Shown in pieces: positions 1 through 9,851 of a stretch of 64,000 nt of DNA. Source of the DNA: Prochlorococcus sp. AG-363-P08 (GTDB lineage Bacteria > Cyanobacteriota > Cyanobacteriia > PCC-6307 > Cyanobiaceae); assembly GCA_003278195.1 (NCBI GenBank), contig QCGE01000001.1, positions 1 through 64,000 of the forward strand, given 5' to 3'. Position numbers and translations under genes: made by a program. The notes under the pieces are model-generated. The model saw only the letters and a program-made list of their open reading frames with translations. It made no database searches and was not told where the DNA came from. Within the stretch, counting starts at the first letter, position 1, and each line of letters begins with the position of its first letter.

Positions 1-221
1 ATTTTCCTGAAACACTTAGCCCTTAACTTCAGGGGACCCTTCTTATGCAATTTGCAAAAGAATTCCCCTTTTTCGCATAAGGACCCTAAACCCTTACAAA
101 AACTTGAAGTTTCAGTAGAGAAGCAAAAATCAATCATTACTGCATCTTCCTATGAAGAGATGAAGCTTGTTAACCTCTTTTGAAGAGAGAGGTTTGTTGT
201 CAAACGCCCCTCAAGAGATCA

Positions 222-1853
222 ATGGGAACAAGTTCAACCTTTGAAAACCGAACCAAAGAAAAGGAGTTAAACGCCAAAATACAAATTGGCGAAAAAGTTT
301 TATTAATACGTCTTCCTTGCAATCCAATCTTCCCAGTTGGGGCTATTTATCTAGCTGACCACTTGCATAAAAGATTTCCTGAACTCAAGCAACAAATCCT
401 TGATCTTGCTTCCATTCCTTTAATCGATGTACAAAAGGTTCTGATAGAGACAATTAAAGAATTTCAACCATCAATTCTGGTCTTCTCTTGGCGGGATATT
501 CAAATTTATGCGCCTGTAGATGGACGAGGCGGAAATCCCCTTCAAAACTCCTTTGAAGCCTTTTATGCAAAAAACCCTTTCAAAAAACTTAGGGGTGCAA
601 TTGGTGGATTAAGGCTTCTAACTAGTCATTATGGTGAGCTATGGAGAAATAAGCGCTTAATAAGTAAAGGAATTGTTTGCGCCCGAAGATACAAGCAAAG
701 TGCTACTGCAGTAGTGGGTGGAGGAGCAGTAAGTGTTTTTTATGAGCAATTAGGAAATTCACTTCCCAAAGGAACAATTATTTCCATAGGAGAAGGCGAA
801 CCATTATTAGAGAAATTACTGAATAAAAGCAATATTGATAGTGAAAGATGTTTTCCGGCTGGCGAATCACCCCGAAAAGGTCTAATACATGAGCAACCTC
901 TTAGCCTTCCAAAAACAGCGTGTAACTATAAATATATAGAATCAATATGGCCACAAATGCACTGGTACTTAGAGGGTGGTGATTTTTATATAGGAGTTCA
1001 AACAAAAAGAGGATGTCCACACAATTGTTGTTACTGTGTTTATACTGTTGTCGAAGGCAAGCAAGTAAGAGTCAACCCAATAAATGAAGTTATTAATGAA
1101 ATGCGCCAACTTTATGACTTAGGTGTAAGGGGTTTTTGGTTTACAGATGCACAATTTATTCCTGCAAAACGCTATATTGAAGATGCAAAAGAGCTCCTTA
1201 AAGCGATTGATCTTGAAGGCCTAAAAGATATACGATGGGCAGCATATATAAGAGCAGACAACCTTGATGAAGAATTAGCCGAATTAATGGTAAAAACTGG
1301 CATGAGTTATTTTGAAATTGGTATCACCTCAGGCTCCCAAGAATTAGTAAGAAAAATGCGTATGGGTTATAACCTTCGTACTGTTTTAGAGAACTGCAGA
1401 ATACTTTCAAAAGCTGGCTTTAAAGACAAAGTCTCTGTTAATTATTCCTTTAATGTTATCGATGAGCGTCCAGAAACAATCCGACAAACAATTGCATATC
1501 ACAGAGAACTCGAAAATATTTTTGGAGTTGATAAAGTGGAACCTTCAATATTTTTCATAGGGCTTCAGCCACATACTCATTTAGAACAATATGGATTTGA
1601 CAAAGGAATCATCAAGCCTGGCTACAACCCTATGAGCATGATGCCATGGACTGCAAGGAAACTGCTCTGGAATCCTGAACCTATGGGAAGCATTTTTGGG
1701 CGGGTTTGCCTGCAAGCGTTCGAAATCAATCCCAACGATTTTGGCAGAACCGTGATGGATCTTCTTGAAGATGATTACGGTGTCTCCCCTCTAGAAGAGG
1801 CCTTAAGGGCTCCTCTAAAAGGAGAAGGTGCTCTTGCAAAAGCGGTCAGGTAA
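222..1853 (+). CDS. B12-binding-type radical SAM protein
   Basis: Predicted radical S-adenosylmethionine enzyme of about 543 residues; the substrate is unknown. The N-terminal third (LLIRLPCNPIFPVGAIYLAD, later AVVGGGAVSVF and SIGEGE) resembles the cobalamin-binding fold of B12-dependent radical SAM proteins. The [4Fe-4S] motif is CPHNCCYC with C265, C269 and C272, followed by FTDAQF and EIGITSG segments typical of the barrel. I chose the ATG at 222; the open frame extends 14 codons upstream to a TTG. The 3' end overlaps the convergent CPBP protease gene by 79 bases. Family assignment is secure, function is not. Confidence 0.8.
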   Translation: MGTSSTFENRTKEKELNAKIQIGEKVLLIRLPCNPIFPVGAIYLADHLHKRFPELKQQILDLASIPLIDVQKVLIETIKEFQPSILVFSWRDIQIYAPVDGRGGNPLQNSFEAFYAKNPFKKLRGAIGGLRLLTSHYGELWRNKRLISKGIVCARRYKQSATAVVGGGAVSVFYEQLGNSLPKGTIISIGEGEPLLEKLLNKSNIDSERCFPAGESPRKGLIHEQPLSLPKTACNYKYIESIWPQMHWYLEGGDFYIGVQTKRGCPHNCCYCVYTVVEGKQVRVNPINEVINEMRQLYDLGVRGFWFTDAQFIPAKRYIEDAKELLKAIDLEGLKDIRWAAYIRADNLDEELAELMVKTGMSYFEIGITSGSQELVRKMRMGYNLRTVLENCRILSKAGFKDKVSVNYSFNVIDERPETIRQTIAYHRELENIFGVDKVEPSIFFIGLQPHTHLEQYGFDKGIIKPGYNPMSMMPWTARKLLWNPEPMGSIFGRVCLQAFEINPNDFGRTVMDLLEDDYGVSPLEEALRAPLKGEGALAKAVR

Positions 1854-2650
1854 ATCAAGAAAATCACCACAAGAGAAAGAAGTCCAATCAAACCTCCTAA
1901 TGGATTGGGTTCCATTGCCCCAGGTCCAACTAACCAAGATGGAGCTTCAGGGGAAACTTCTATTAAAGATTTCGTCAAAAAGAACCAACCGCCTACCAGC
2001 CCCCCATGCAAACCAATGCAACCCCAAATCGACCCCCTATCTAAAAGCCTTCTCAAGGCTAAAATTAGGCCTAGCAAGAAAAGGCCTACAAGTAATCCCA
2101 AAGAATGGAATAAATTCGTATCAAACCTAATATGAGCAAGGCTGAAAATTGTTGCCTGGACTAAAAGGCTAGGCCAAAGTCCAAGCAATTGATTTAGTTC
2201 ACTCAAAAGCCAACCCCTAAAAATTAACTCCTCTGCAAAGCCAACCCCCAGTAATAAAAGCAAAGTATTCAATATATTTGCTGAGTCAAAATCACCGCCC
2301 CAAACGCAAAAGGACCCTTGAATTAGAATAGAAAAAATCAAAAATAATAATCCAGTTGCGATAAAGGTGCCTTTGAAAAAACTAAGGGCAATTAATTTGC
2401 CTGACGAACAGGAAATCCCGAAATAATTCCATGGGGTTGTAATTTCCCATCTTGTTCTAGCCCAAGTTGGTAAATATAAAATAAAATATGAAAAGCTTAT
2501 TATTGTACCTATGAGATCTTGCTTATCAGGTGGTAGTTTTATTCCAACAGAAAGCATTAATTGGACAGTAATCCAGCCAAAAATATAAAGTATCGGGATA
2601 AAAATAAAAGTTTCCACCCAAAGCTTTTGCTTATGATCAAAGATCTTCAT
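1775..2650 (-). CDS. CPBP family intramembrane metalloprotease
   Basis: A 291-residue polytopic membrane protein of the CPBP (CAAX protease and bacteriocin-processing, Abi) family. Expected catalytic ligands are visible: EELIFR (E140, E141, R145), SLAH (H173) and GLHGG (H215), each in a hydrophobic stretch. It is the last gene of an apparent dapL-clpS-CPBP operon, 13 bases after clpS. Its final 26 codons are antisense to the end of the radical SAM gene. The substrate is unknown; bacterial members are linked to membrane-protein processing. Confidence 0.82.
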   Translation of the reverse strand: MKIFDHKQKLWVETFIFIPILYIFGWITVQLMLSVGIKLPPDKQDLIGTIISFSYFILYLPTWARTRWEITTPWNYFGISCSSGKLIALSFFKGTFIATGLLFLIFSILIQGSFCVWGGDFDSANILNTLLLLLGVGFAEELIFRGWLLSELNQLLGLWPSLLVQATIFSLAHIRFDTNLFHSLGLLVGLFLLGLILALRRLLDRGSIWGCIGLHGGLVGGWFFLTKSLIEVSPEAPSWLVGPGAMEPNPLGGLIGLLSLVVIFLIYLTAFARAPSPFRGALKASSRGETP

Positions 2651-2663
2651 AATATTTTTGATC

Positions 2664-3029
2664 TTAGTTGTCTTTCTCCAGAGTACTCGTTAAACCTTTG
2701 CCTTTAAGAGATTCACAATAGAATTCTGCAGGCTCTAAATCACAAACTATCACCAGTCCAACTCCATTATTATGGGCCTCTAGCATTATCGAAATCGCAT
2801 CTTGATCACTGAGTTTTGGGACAACCTCACGCAATGAACTTACAACATATTCCATGGAATTCACAGGGTCGTTATGAAGTAAGACCTTATATAAAGGCGA
2901 ATTTTTACGAAGTGTTTGTGATTTCTTTTCAAGAACTGTAGAACCACTATTGCTGCTTACTTTTAATTGGAGAGCAATAAAAGCGTGACTTTCTTTCAAC
3001 AAACCAAAACCCCTAAAGTTATCTTTCAT
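2664..3029 (-). CDS. clpS: ClpS adaptor of the Clp protease
   Basis: ATP-dependent Clp protease adaptor, 121 residues. The ClpS core begins near residue 45 with YKVLLHNDPVNSMEYVV, the conserved loop that forms the N-degron pocket, and ends with a C-terminal strand containing EPAEFYCESLKGKGL. About 40 poorly conserved residues precede the core. It should deliver N-degron substrates to ClpC/ClpA-type chaperones in the cytosol. It starts 10 bases after dapL and 13 bases before the CPBP gene, so co-transcription is likely. Confidence 0.9.
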   Translation of the reverse strand: MKDNFRGFGLLKESHAFIALQLKVSSNSGSTVLEKKSQTLRKNSPLYKVLLHNDPVNSMEYVVSSLREVVPKLSDQDAISIMLEAHNNGVGLVIVCDLEPAEFYCESLKGKGLTSTLEKDN

Positions 3030-3039
3030 GGTAGAAATT

Positions 3040-4263
3040 TTATAGAGAAGAAATGCGATTCATTGCTTTTACAACATTTTCACGACTATTAAATGCAGAA
3101 AGTCGGAAGTAACCTTCACCCGCTGCACCAAATCCACTTCCAGGAGTACCCACAACATTTGCATTCTTTAATAAATAATCAAAAAAGTCCCATGAATCAA
3201 AATCTTTTGGAGTTTTAATCCATACATATGGAGCATGTTCGCCTCCGTAGACAGTAAGTCCTGCAGCAGAAAGATCTCTACGAATAATGCTTGCATTTTC
3301 CATGTAAAAATTCACCAAGGTTGATATTTGGGCTTTACCCTCAGAGGAGTAAGCAGCTTCTGCCCCTCGCTGAACAACATAACTAACTCCATTGAACTTT
3401 GTAGACTGCCTTCTGTTCCAAAGACTCCATAGATCAACTTTGCCATCCACAGATTGTCCAACAAGGTCCTTAGGGATAACGGTATAGGCACAACGTATTC
3501 CAGTAAATCCAGCATTCTTAGAAAAAGATCTAAATTCGATTGCACAATCACGAGCACCTTCTATCTCATAGATCGAATGAGGTAATGCTTTATCTTGAAT
3601 AAAAGCCTCATAAGCTGCATCAAAAAGAATCAAAGCCTCATTTCGCTTTGCATAATTAACCCAATTTTGTAATTGCTCTTTATTAGCTACTGCTCCTGTC
3701 GGATTGTTTGGAAAGCATAAATAAATCAAATCAACCTTTTGGTCAGGGATAGTTGCTTGAAAAGAATTCTCAGCCCCTATTGGCAAATACAACAGTCCTC
3801 CATATCGGCCAAGGTCCCCTGCAGGGCCAGTTCGGCCAGACATAACATTGCTATCTACATATACGGGATATACAGGATCTGTAACTGCAATTCGATTCTC
3901 TATGTCCAAAATATCCAAAATATTGCTGCTATCACATTTAGAGCCATCTGAAATGAAAATCTCATCAGGATCGACCTCGCAACCGCGCTTTTGAAATTCC
4001 TCTTTAGCAATAGCTTCTCTAAGCCAAATGTAACCTTGTTCCGGCCCATACCCGCGAAAGCCCTCAGTTGTACCCATTTCGTCTATGGCAGCTTTCATTG
4101 CTTCCCGACACGCAGGAGGTAAAGGCTCCGTCACATCCCCGATACCTAAACGAATCAAATCTGCATTAGGACTAGCCTGTTTAAAGGAATTTACTCTCCT
4201 TGCAATCTCTGGAAAAAGATACCCAGCCTGAAGCTTTAAGTAATTGCTGTTGACCTTAACCAC
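3040..4263 (-). CDS. dapL: LL-diaminopimelate aminotransferase
   Basis: PLP enzyme of 407 residues that converts tetrahydrodipicolinate directly to LL-diaminopimelate for lysine and peptidoglycan synthesis, the route used by cyanobacteria and plants. The start [23 protein letters not shown] is characteristic of DapL. The PLP lysine lies in [13 protein letters not shown], and the NNPTGAV and [14 protein letters not shown] segments of class I/II aminotransferases are present. Length matches the family. First gene of the dapL-clpS-CPBP operon; divergent from the large radical SAM gene with about 96 bases between starts. Confidence 0.96.
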   Translation of the reverse strand: MVKVNSNYLKLQAGYLFPEIARRVNSFKQASPNADLIRLGIGDVTEPLPPACREAMKAAIDEMGTTEGFRGYGPEQGYIWLREAIAKEEFQKRGCEVDPDEIFISDGSKCDSSNILDILDIENRIAVTDPVYPVYVDSNVMSGRTGPAGDLGRYGGLLYLPIGAENSFQATIPDQKVDLIYLCFPNNPTGAVANKEQLQNWVNYAKRNEALILFDAAYEAFIQDKALPHSIYEIEGARDCAIEFRSFSKNAGFTGIRCAYTVIPKDLVGQSVDGKVDLWSLWNRRQSTKFNGVSYVVQRGAEAAYSSEGKAQISTLVNFYMENASIIRRDLSAAGLTVYGGEHAPYVWIKTPKDFDSWDFFDYLLKNANVVGTPGSGFGAAGEGYFRLSAFNSRENVVKAMNRISSL

Positions 4264-4359
4264 GATGTCTCATTGTATTGACAATAATCATCCTGCTACG
4301 CAGAGTGTCTTTTTTAAATTGCCTCCATACGATGAAATAAGAAGCAGGCTTTTCCTAAA

Positions 4360-7053
4360 GTGACTTTTACCTCCCGAAATGTACCAAAGCCTAGTGAAAT
4401 CCCTTCTCCTATTGACTTTGAAGAGCTAATCGACGCATCTATAAGTAAGCCCGCTAGATACTTAGGCAATGAATTAGGGACCAAGCCACATGACTGGGAG
4501 AAGGCCTCTGTACATTGGGCACTTACATATCCTGAACTATATGAAGTTGGAGCAAGCAATCTTGGGCACATTATTCTTTACTCAATTCTAAATTCAATTT
4601 CAGGGCAACTTTGCGATCGTGCTTATCTACCAGCTAGCGACATGTCCCAGAAATTACGCGAAAAGTCTCAATTACTTTTTGGTGTTGAGACAAAGTTTCC
4701 TTTAGCTACTTTTGACATACTTGGCTTCAGTCTAAGCTACGAATTAGGAGCAACAAATATTTTAGAAATGATCGATCTAGCAGGTCTTCCAATATATTCT
4801 GCTGATCGGAAAGATTTATCATTAGATGATCCTTTATCAGCTCCTCTGATTTTTGCAGGTGGACCAACAGCTACAAGTAATCCAGAGCCTTTTGCACCTT
4901 TCTTTGATTTCTTTGCACTTGGTGATGGTGAAGAACTCTTGCCAGAAATAGGATTAGTTGTTGCTGAAGGAAAGAAAGCACAACTATCTCGTTCTGAAGT
5001 GCTTTTGGATCTAGCTCAAATCCCTGGTGTATATGTTCCATCAATGTATGAAATCAGTGCTGATGGAACATCTATTAAGCCAAAAAATGACTCATTACCT
5101 AAAAGAATTCTTAGAAGAGTTGCTTCACCCATTCCTCAATATGGAATGGGTTTAGTCCCTCATATAGAAACAGTACACGACCGATTAACAATAGAAATCC
5201 GTAGAGGATGCACCCGAGGCTGTCGATTTTGCCAACCAGGAATGCTCACTCGCCCTGCGCGAGACGTAGAACCTGAAGAAGTCATTAATGCTGTACACCA
5301 AGGGATGAGAGAAACTGGATACAGTGATTTTTCCCTCCTTTCACTCAGTTGTAGCGACTATCTATCACTACCTGCAGTTGGTACAGAGCTTCGCAATCAA
5401 CTAGCTGACAAACAAATATCCCTACAACTACCAAGTCAAAGAGTTGACAGGTTTGACGAAAATATCGCACATATTCTTGGAGGAACTCGACAATCTGGTC
5501 TTACTTTTGCCCCTGAAGCTGGGACACAACGTTTAAGAGACATTGTCAATAAAGGGCTTACCGATGAGGAGCTATTAAGAGGGATTCGAACAGCAATGCA
5601 AAAAGACTTTCGAAAAATAAAGCTCTATTTCATGATTGGACTGCCAGGCGAGACTGATGAAGATGTAATTGGGATAGTTGAAACATGCCGCATTCTTCAA
5701 AATAAATGCAAAGACTTAGGTCAACTAAAACTTAATATCACTATCAGTAACTTCACTCCAAAGCCTCACACTCCCTTTCAATGGCATAGTGTCTCTACTA
5801 AGGAATTTGAGCGCAAACAAAGTATTTTAAAAGCCGAATTTAAAGCTCTTAAAAGAGTGAAAGTAAACTACACAGATGTACGACTTTCTGCAATAGAAGA
5901 CTTCCTTGGTCGTGGAAATCGAAAAATCGCAGAAGTTATAGAAGGCGCATGGCGAAATGGTGCAGGAATGGATGCTTGGTTTGAAACTATTGATAAGACC
6001 TACTTAGCATGGACAAATGCAATTTCTGAAGCAGGCCTAATTCAACATTACCGAAAGCTCGAGCTTGGATTATGGAGTGCAGTAGAAGGACTTGACAGAA
6101 AAGATCTTTTTAACTTTTGCTCTCAACCATTACCCTGGGATCATATTGATACAGGAATAGAAAAAAAATGGCTTGTCAATGATCTTCTGAGGGCATTAAA
6201 AGCCCAAACCTTAGAAGACTGTTCTTTTGAGAGCTGTAGCAGTTGTGGAGTTTGTGGTGAAGATCTAGGTGAAAATATTGTAATCCCTCCACCGCTACAA
6301 ATTCCAACAAGAATCCCACAAAAATCTTTACCTAGCAGCAGAGTTTCGAGAGTTAGATTGAAATTCTCAAAAACACATCCAATATCACTTATTAGTCACC
6401 TTGACCTTGTAAGAATGCTCGAAAGAGCATTACGAAGAAGTGGGCTTCCTGTTAGTTATTCAAATGGCTTCCACCCATTACCGAGACTGCAAATAGCTCT
6501 CGCGCTCCCGCTAGGTGTTGAAGCATTTGGAGAATGGATGGATATTGAATTTACAGAGGTAATCAAATCAGAGAAAATCTTAGAGAAGCTACAAGCTCAA
6601 TTGCCAAGTGGTATTCGAATCTTAAGTGCCAAAAATGTCTTGGTCAAGCAAAAAAGCCTTTCTCAAGAGCTTGCAGAAGCACATTGGAGCTTTAAGATAT
6701 CTAACTTAAATAAAGAAAAAATAAACCATTCTGAATTAGACAAAGCTATTAAAAAAATTAAAGACTCTAAAACACTTATTTGGAATGATAAAGACAAAAA
6801 AGGAAGACTAAGAGTTAGGGATTACTTCAATGAGCTAAAAAATCTTCATGTAAGGTTCAATGTCATAAAAAAAGCTGACTTTCTAAAATCTACTGATATT
6901 AATTCTCCGCTTATTTATCTAGAAAGCCGCATTGACACATTAGGAAGAAGCATAAAACCCAACCAAATCAAGTACTGGTTAGAAAAAGATATCGGAAAGT
7001 CCCTTGAAATAACTAGCATAACCAGGGATGAACTCTTCTTGTTTGAGTGCTAA
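4360..7053 (+). CDS. Radical SAM / DUF2344 fusion protein
   Basis: An 897-residue two-part protein. Residues 1-640 match the TIGR03960-type radical SAM family, with an N-terminal B12-binding-like region (LTYPELYEVGASNLG, FAGGPTA, GDGEELL) and the cluster motif CTRGCRFC (C284, C288, C291). A Cys-rich linker (SFESCSSCGVCGEDLG) leads to a C-terminal DUF2344 domain (LKFSKTHPISLISHLDLVRMLERALRRSGLPVSYSNGFHP). The fusion is usual in cyanobacteria. The reaction is not known to me; DUF2344 proteins often sit beside rne/rng, as here. The start codon is GTG with a weak ribosome site. Confidence 0.88.
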   Translation: MTFTSRNVPKPSEIPSPIDFEELIDASISKPARYLGNELGTKPHDWEKASVHWALTYPELYEVGASNLGHIILYSILNSISGQLCDRAYLPASDMSQKLREKSQLLFGVETKFPLATFDILGFSLSYELGATNILEMIDLAGLPIYSADRKDLSLDDPLSAPLIFAGGPTATSNPEPFAPFFDFFALGDGEELLPEIGLVVAEGKKAQLSRSEVLLDLAQIPGVYVPSMYEISADGTSIKPKNDSLPKRILRRVASPIPQYGMGLVPHIETVHDRLTIEIRRGCTRGCRFCQPGMLTRPARDVEPEEVINAVHQGMRETGYSDFSLLSLSCSDYLSLPAVGTELRNQLADKQISLQLPSQRVDRFDENIAHILGGTRQSGLTFAPEAGTQRLRDIVNKGLTDEELLRGIRTAMQKDFRKIKLYFMIGLPGETDEDVIGIVETCRILQNKCKDLGQLKLNITISNFTPKPHTPFQWHSVSTKEFERKQSILKAEFKALKRVKVNYTDVRLSAIEDFLGRGNRKIAEVIEGAWRNGAGMDAWFETIDKTYLAWTNAISEAGLIQHYRKLELGLWSAVEGLDRKDLFNFCSQPLPWDHIDTGIEKKWLVNDLLRALKAQTLEDCSFESCSSCGVCGEDLGENIVIPPPLQIPTRIPQKSLPSSRVSRVRLKFSKTHPISLISHLDLVRMLERALRRSGLPVSYSNGFHPLPRLQIALALPLGVEAFGEWMDIEFTEVIKSEKILEKLQAQLPSGIRILSAKNVLVKQKSLSQELAEAHWSFKISNLNKEKINHSELDKAIKKIKDSKTLIWNDKDKKGRLRVRDYFNELKNLHVRFNVIKKADFLKSTDINSPLIYLESRIDTLGRSIKPNQIKYWLEKDIGKSLEITSITRDELFLFEC

Positions 7054-7068
7054 TGTCTTACTAGGTCA

Positions 7069-7097
7069 TGTATATAGGGCAGCCTCTGCCATATACA
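7069..7097 (+). other. Strong stem-loop between DUF2344 gene and rne
   Basis: TGTATAT (7069-7075) pairs with ATATACA (7091-7097), and GGCAG (7078-7082) with CTGCC (7086-7090), around a 3-base loop with a 2-base bulge. It lies 15 bases after the stop codon at 7053. There is no T-run, so it is either a 3'-end stabiliser or processing element, or part of the rne leader, rather than a classic terminator. Confidence 0.6.
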
Positions 7098-7321
7098 TCT
7101 CCTGGTCTCTTGATCCAACTTCATTTGGTAAGCAAGACCACAACCGCTCATTAATACCCGTCGGTCAAACTCGGTTAAAAGAGCTGGTTAATTCATAGGA
7201 GCAAAGACTCCGACTATTTCTGTAACGGCCTTGGGCCTTCAATTCCCTACCACCTCGATGCAGCAAGTCTGCGGTGATTGATCAGATTTGAACTGTCCAG
7301 GGCTACAACACTTTCTTTTCT
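7098..7321 (+). promoter_or_regulatory. rne 5' leader / promoter region
   Basis: Non-coding gap in front of RNase E. It is richer in G and C than other gaps of this genome and holds short complementary blocks, for example GGAGCAAAGACTCC around 7199-7212. RNase E genes of other bacteria carry long autoregulatory leaders. No promoter could be assigned with confidence. Confidence 0.35.
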
Positions 7322-9238
7322 ATGCCTCAACAAATTGTCATCGCTGAGCAGCTGCGAATCGCAGCCTTGCTCACTGATGAGCGAGTAGATGAATTAATTG
7401 TCGCTCAAGGTCGCTACCAAATCGGGGATGTCTATCTAGGCACAGTCGAAAACGTACTTCCAGGAATTGATGCCGCCTTTGTAAATATTGGAGAAAGCGA
7501 AAAAAATGGATTTATTCATGTAACTGACTTAGGGCCTCTTCGCTTAAAAAAAGGTGCCGCAGGAATAACAGAGCTACTTGAACCACGCCAACAGGTCTTG
7601 GTTCAAGTAATGAAAGAGCCTACTGGTAATAAAGGTCCAAGGCTCACAGGAAATCTTGCTCTGCCAGGCAGATACTTAGTGCTGCAACCTAATGGGCAAG
7701 GTGTAAATATCTCCCGAAGAATCAATTCAGAAGGAGAAAGAAATCGATTAAGAGCTCTTGGCGTTCTTATTAAGCCACCTGGATCAGGGCTATTGATTCG
7801 TACAGAAGCGAATGAAATAAATGAAGACTTACTTATTGATGATCTTGAGGGACTACTTAGACAATGGGAGGCTATTCAACAAGCAGCAGAACATGCTGAG
7901 CCCCCAGTACTACTAAACCGTGATGAAGACTTTATTCATAGGGTCTTAAGAGACCACATCAGTGCAGACCTAATAAAAGTGGTAGTAGATGAACAAAATG
8001 CCTTAGAAAGAGCGCAGAATTTTCTTAAACAGGATGGGCAAAATATCCTTGTAGAAGCTCATTCAGAACATTCAAATCTTCTTGATCATTATCGTATAAA
8101 CACTGCAATACGAGATGCACTCAAGCCAAGGGTTGATTTACCATCAGGCGGTTACGTAATAATTGAGCCAACAGAAGCACTTACAGTAATTGATGTCAAT
8201 TCAGGCTCATTTACAAGGTCAGCAAATGCTAGAGAAACAGTTCTTTGGACTAATTGTGAGGCAGCCTTAGAAATCGCACGCCAGTTAAAGCTCAGAAATA
8301 TAGGTGGGGTAATTATTATTGACTTTATTGATATGGAATCACGTAGAGATCAATTACAACTACTAGAACATTTCACAACCGCAATACGTGACGATCATGC
8401 CCGGCCTCAAATCGCCCAACTCACAGAGCTTGGCCTAGTAGAACTAACAAGAAAACGACAAGGGCAAAATATTTATGAACTATTTGGTAAAGCTTGTCCA
8501 AACTGTGGCGGACTTGGGCATGTGGCTGTTCTACCAGGGAATGATCTCCTTCAACCCCTAGCCACAGCATCTGGTTTAGTACGACCATTAACTTCGAGCA
8601 AAGGTGAGCTTAGTAGTTCCATAGATTCAAATACTTCCCGAAAGAAACGTGGCAAAGCGAAAACGAGCTCTGAAAACTCAATCATCCCAAATGACTCTGT
8701 TGAAGAAAATAATCTTGACGCCAATCTTGAAGCAAATGAATCTCAAGATGACTCTCAACAAACAGAAGCATCAAATAACAGACAAGAGCCAGAGTTAATT
8801 GCTGTTTCTATGACAAAAGAGCAAACCGAACTTTTTGGCTGGCTTGGATTAAATCCAGTACTGCTTCTTGATCCATTACCAGAAAATGAAAACCTATTGG
8901 TTCGCGCAGTTCTTCCGGGTGAAAGCTCAGAGTTAATACTTGAGGAAGCGCGTCAACAAATTCTTGAAGGTTCAATCAAAAGGCGTCGCAGAGGAAGAAA
9001 TGCTGGAGGTAAAAGTGTTGGCAGAACAATTCCTGACAACAGTTCCTATAACAATGATATTGATAACAACAATCCTCCCTCTATAGAGTCTAAGAATGAA
9101 GCCATGGCAGTTGAAATAACACCTCTAGAGGAGGATCACCCTATTGTTATTGATGAAAGCTCAATAGGCGAAAAACCGTCAACTGAAGAAGCTGAAGATC
9201 CACGTCGAAGACGCAGACGTTCTTCAGCTACAGGCTGA
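7322..9238 (+). CDS. rne: Ribonuclease E/G
   Basis: Endoribonuclease of the RNase E/G family, 638 residues, the compact cyanobacterial form. The S1 domain starts near residue 35 (IGDVYLGTVENVLPGIDAAFVNIG). The DNase I-like catalytic Asp residues are D291 in VIDVNSGS and D334 in IIDFIDMES; the Zn-link motif CPNCGGLG has C392 and C395. The C-terminal 220 residues are low-complexity and end in RRRRRRSSATG, which contains the arginine-rich nonapeptide known in cyanobacteria to bind polynucleotide phosphorylase. It is followed one base later by rnhB, so the two are probably translationally coupled. Confidence 0.96.
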   Translation: MPQQIVIAEQLRIAALLTDERVDELIVAQGRYQIGDVYLGTVENVLPGIDAAFVNIGESEKNGFIHVTDLGPLRLKKGAAGITELLEPRQQVLVQVMKEPTGNKGPRLTGNLALPGRYLVLQPNGQGVNISRRINSEGERNRLRALGVLIKPPGSGLLIRTEANEINEDLLIDDLEGLLRQWEAIQQAAEHAEPPVLLNRDEDFIHRVLRDHISADLIKVVVDEQNALERAQNFLKQDGQNILVEAHSEHSNLLDHYRINTAIRDALKPRVDLPSGGYVIIEPTEALTVIDVNSGSFTRSANARETVLWTNCEAALEIARQLKLRNIGGVIIIDFIDMESRRDQLQLLEHFTTAIRDDHARPQIAQLTELGLVELTRKRQGQNIYELFGKACPNCGGLGHVAVLPGNDLLQPLATASGLVRPLTSSKGELSSSIDSNTSRKKRGKAKTSSENSIIPNDSVEENNLDANLEANESQDDSQQTEASNNRQEPELIAVSMTKEQTELFGWLGLNPVLLLDPLPENENLLVRAVLPGESSELILEEARQQILEGSIKRRRRGRNAGGKSVGRTIPDNSSYNNDIDNNNPPSIESKNEAMAVEITPLEEDHPIVIDESSIGEKPSTEEAEDPRRRRRRSSATG

Positions 9239-9239
9239 T

Positions 9240-9839
9240 ATGGAAATTCAAAAGCAAAAGATCATTGCAGGTGTAGACGAAGTAGGAAGAGGTAGCTGGT
9301 TTGGCCCTGTTTTCGCAGGAGCAGTTGTTCTAAGCAACACTTCCACAACAAAACTAATTGCAGAAGGTTTAGCTGATAGCAAAACTTTGACCCCCAGGAA
9401 AAGAGCTCATTTAGTGCCAATAATCAAATCACAAGCTTCATCATGGGGTCTTGGCCAGGCTTCCTCTAAAGAAATAGATGAACTAGGCATAAGAAGAGCT
9501 ACCGAAACTGCAATGTTAAGAGCATTACAGAAGCTCTCTCACAAGCCTGATTTAGTTCTCGTGGACGGTTCACTTCCTTTAAGACTTTGGCTTGGGCCCC
9601 AGGAAAACATCATCAAAGGTGATAGCAAATATGCAGAAATCTCAGCAGCTAGTGTTATCGCAAAAGAGGCACGAGATGAACTAATCAAACGATTAGCAAA
9701 AATCTTCCCGGAATTTGGGCTTGAGCAACATGTTGGCTATGGGACAAAAAAACATAAAGGAGCAATTTTGAAACAAGGTCCTTCACGACTTCATCGCATT
9801 AGCTTTCTCAAAAAAGTTTTAACAAAAAATAATTCCTAG
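9240..9839 (+). CDS. rnhB: Ribonuclease HII
   Basis: RNase HII, 199 residues, removes ribonucleotides and RNA primers from DNA. GVDEVGRG near the N-terminus supplies the first acidic pair (D13, E14), followed by GSWFGPVFAGAV; LVDGS gives the third acidic residue, and the GDSKYAEISAASVIAKEARD block is standard. The C-terminal HVGYGTKKH segment is also conserved. The ATG is one base after the rne stop, placing it in an rne-rnhB operon. Confidence 0.96.
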   Translation: MEIQKQKIIAGVDEVGRGSWFGPVFAGAVVLSNTSTTKLIAEGLADSKTLTPRKRAHLVPIIKSQASSWGLGQASSKEIDELGIRRATETAMLRALQKLSHKPDLVLVDGSLPLRLWLGPQENIIKGDSKYAEISAASVIAKEARDELIKRLAKIFPEFGLEQHVGYGTKKHKGAILKQGPSRLHRISFLKKVLTKNNS

Positions 9840-9851
9840 TTTAAGGCATAT

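Noticed and set aside
1-221. Search for the end of an upstream gene or a small RNA at the left edge
   Set aside because: Short repeats such as CTTATGC and GCATAAG occur, but no reading frame or convincing RNA structure could be supported.
1828-2135. Two short plus-strand frames downstream of the first radical SAM gene
   Set aside because: Both lie antisense to the CPBP protease gene, which has complete catalytic motifs; the frames are shadows.
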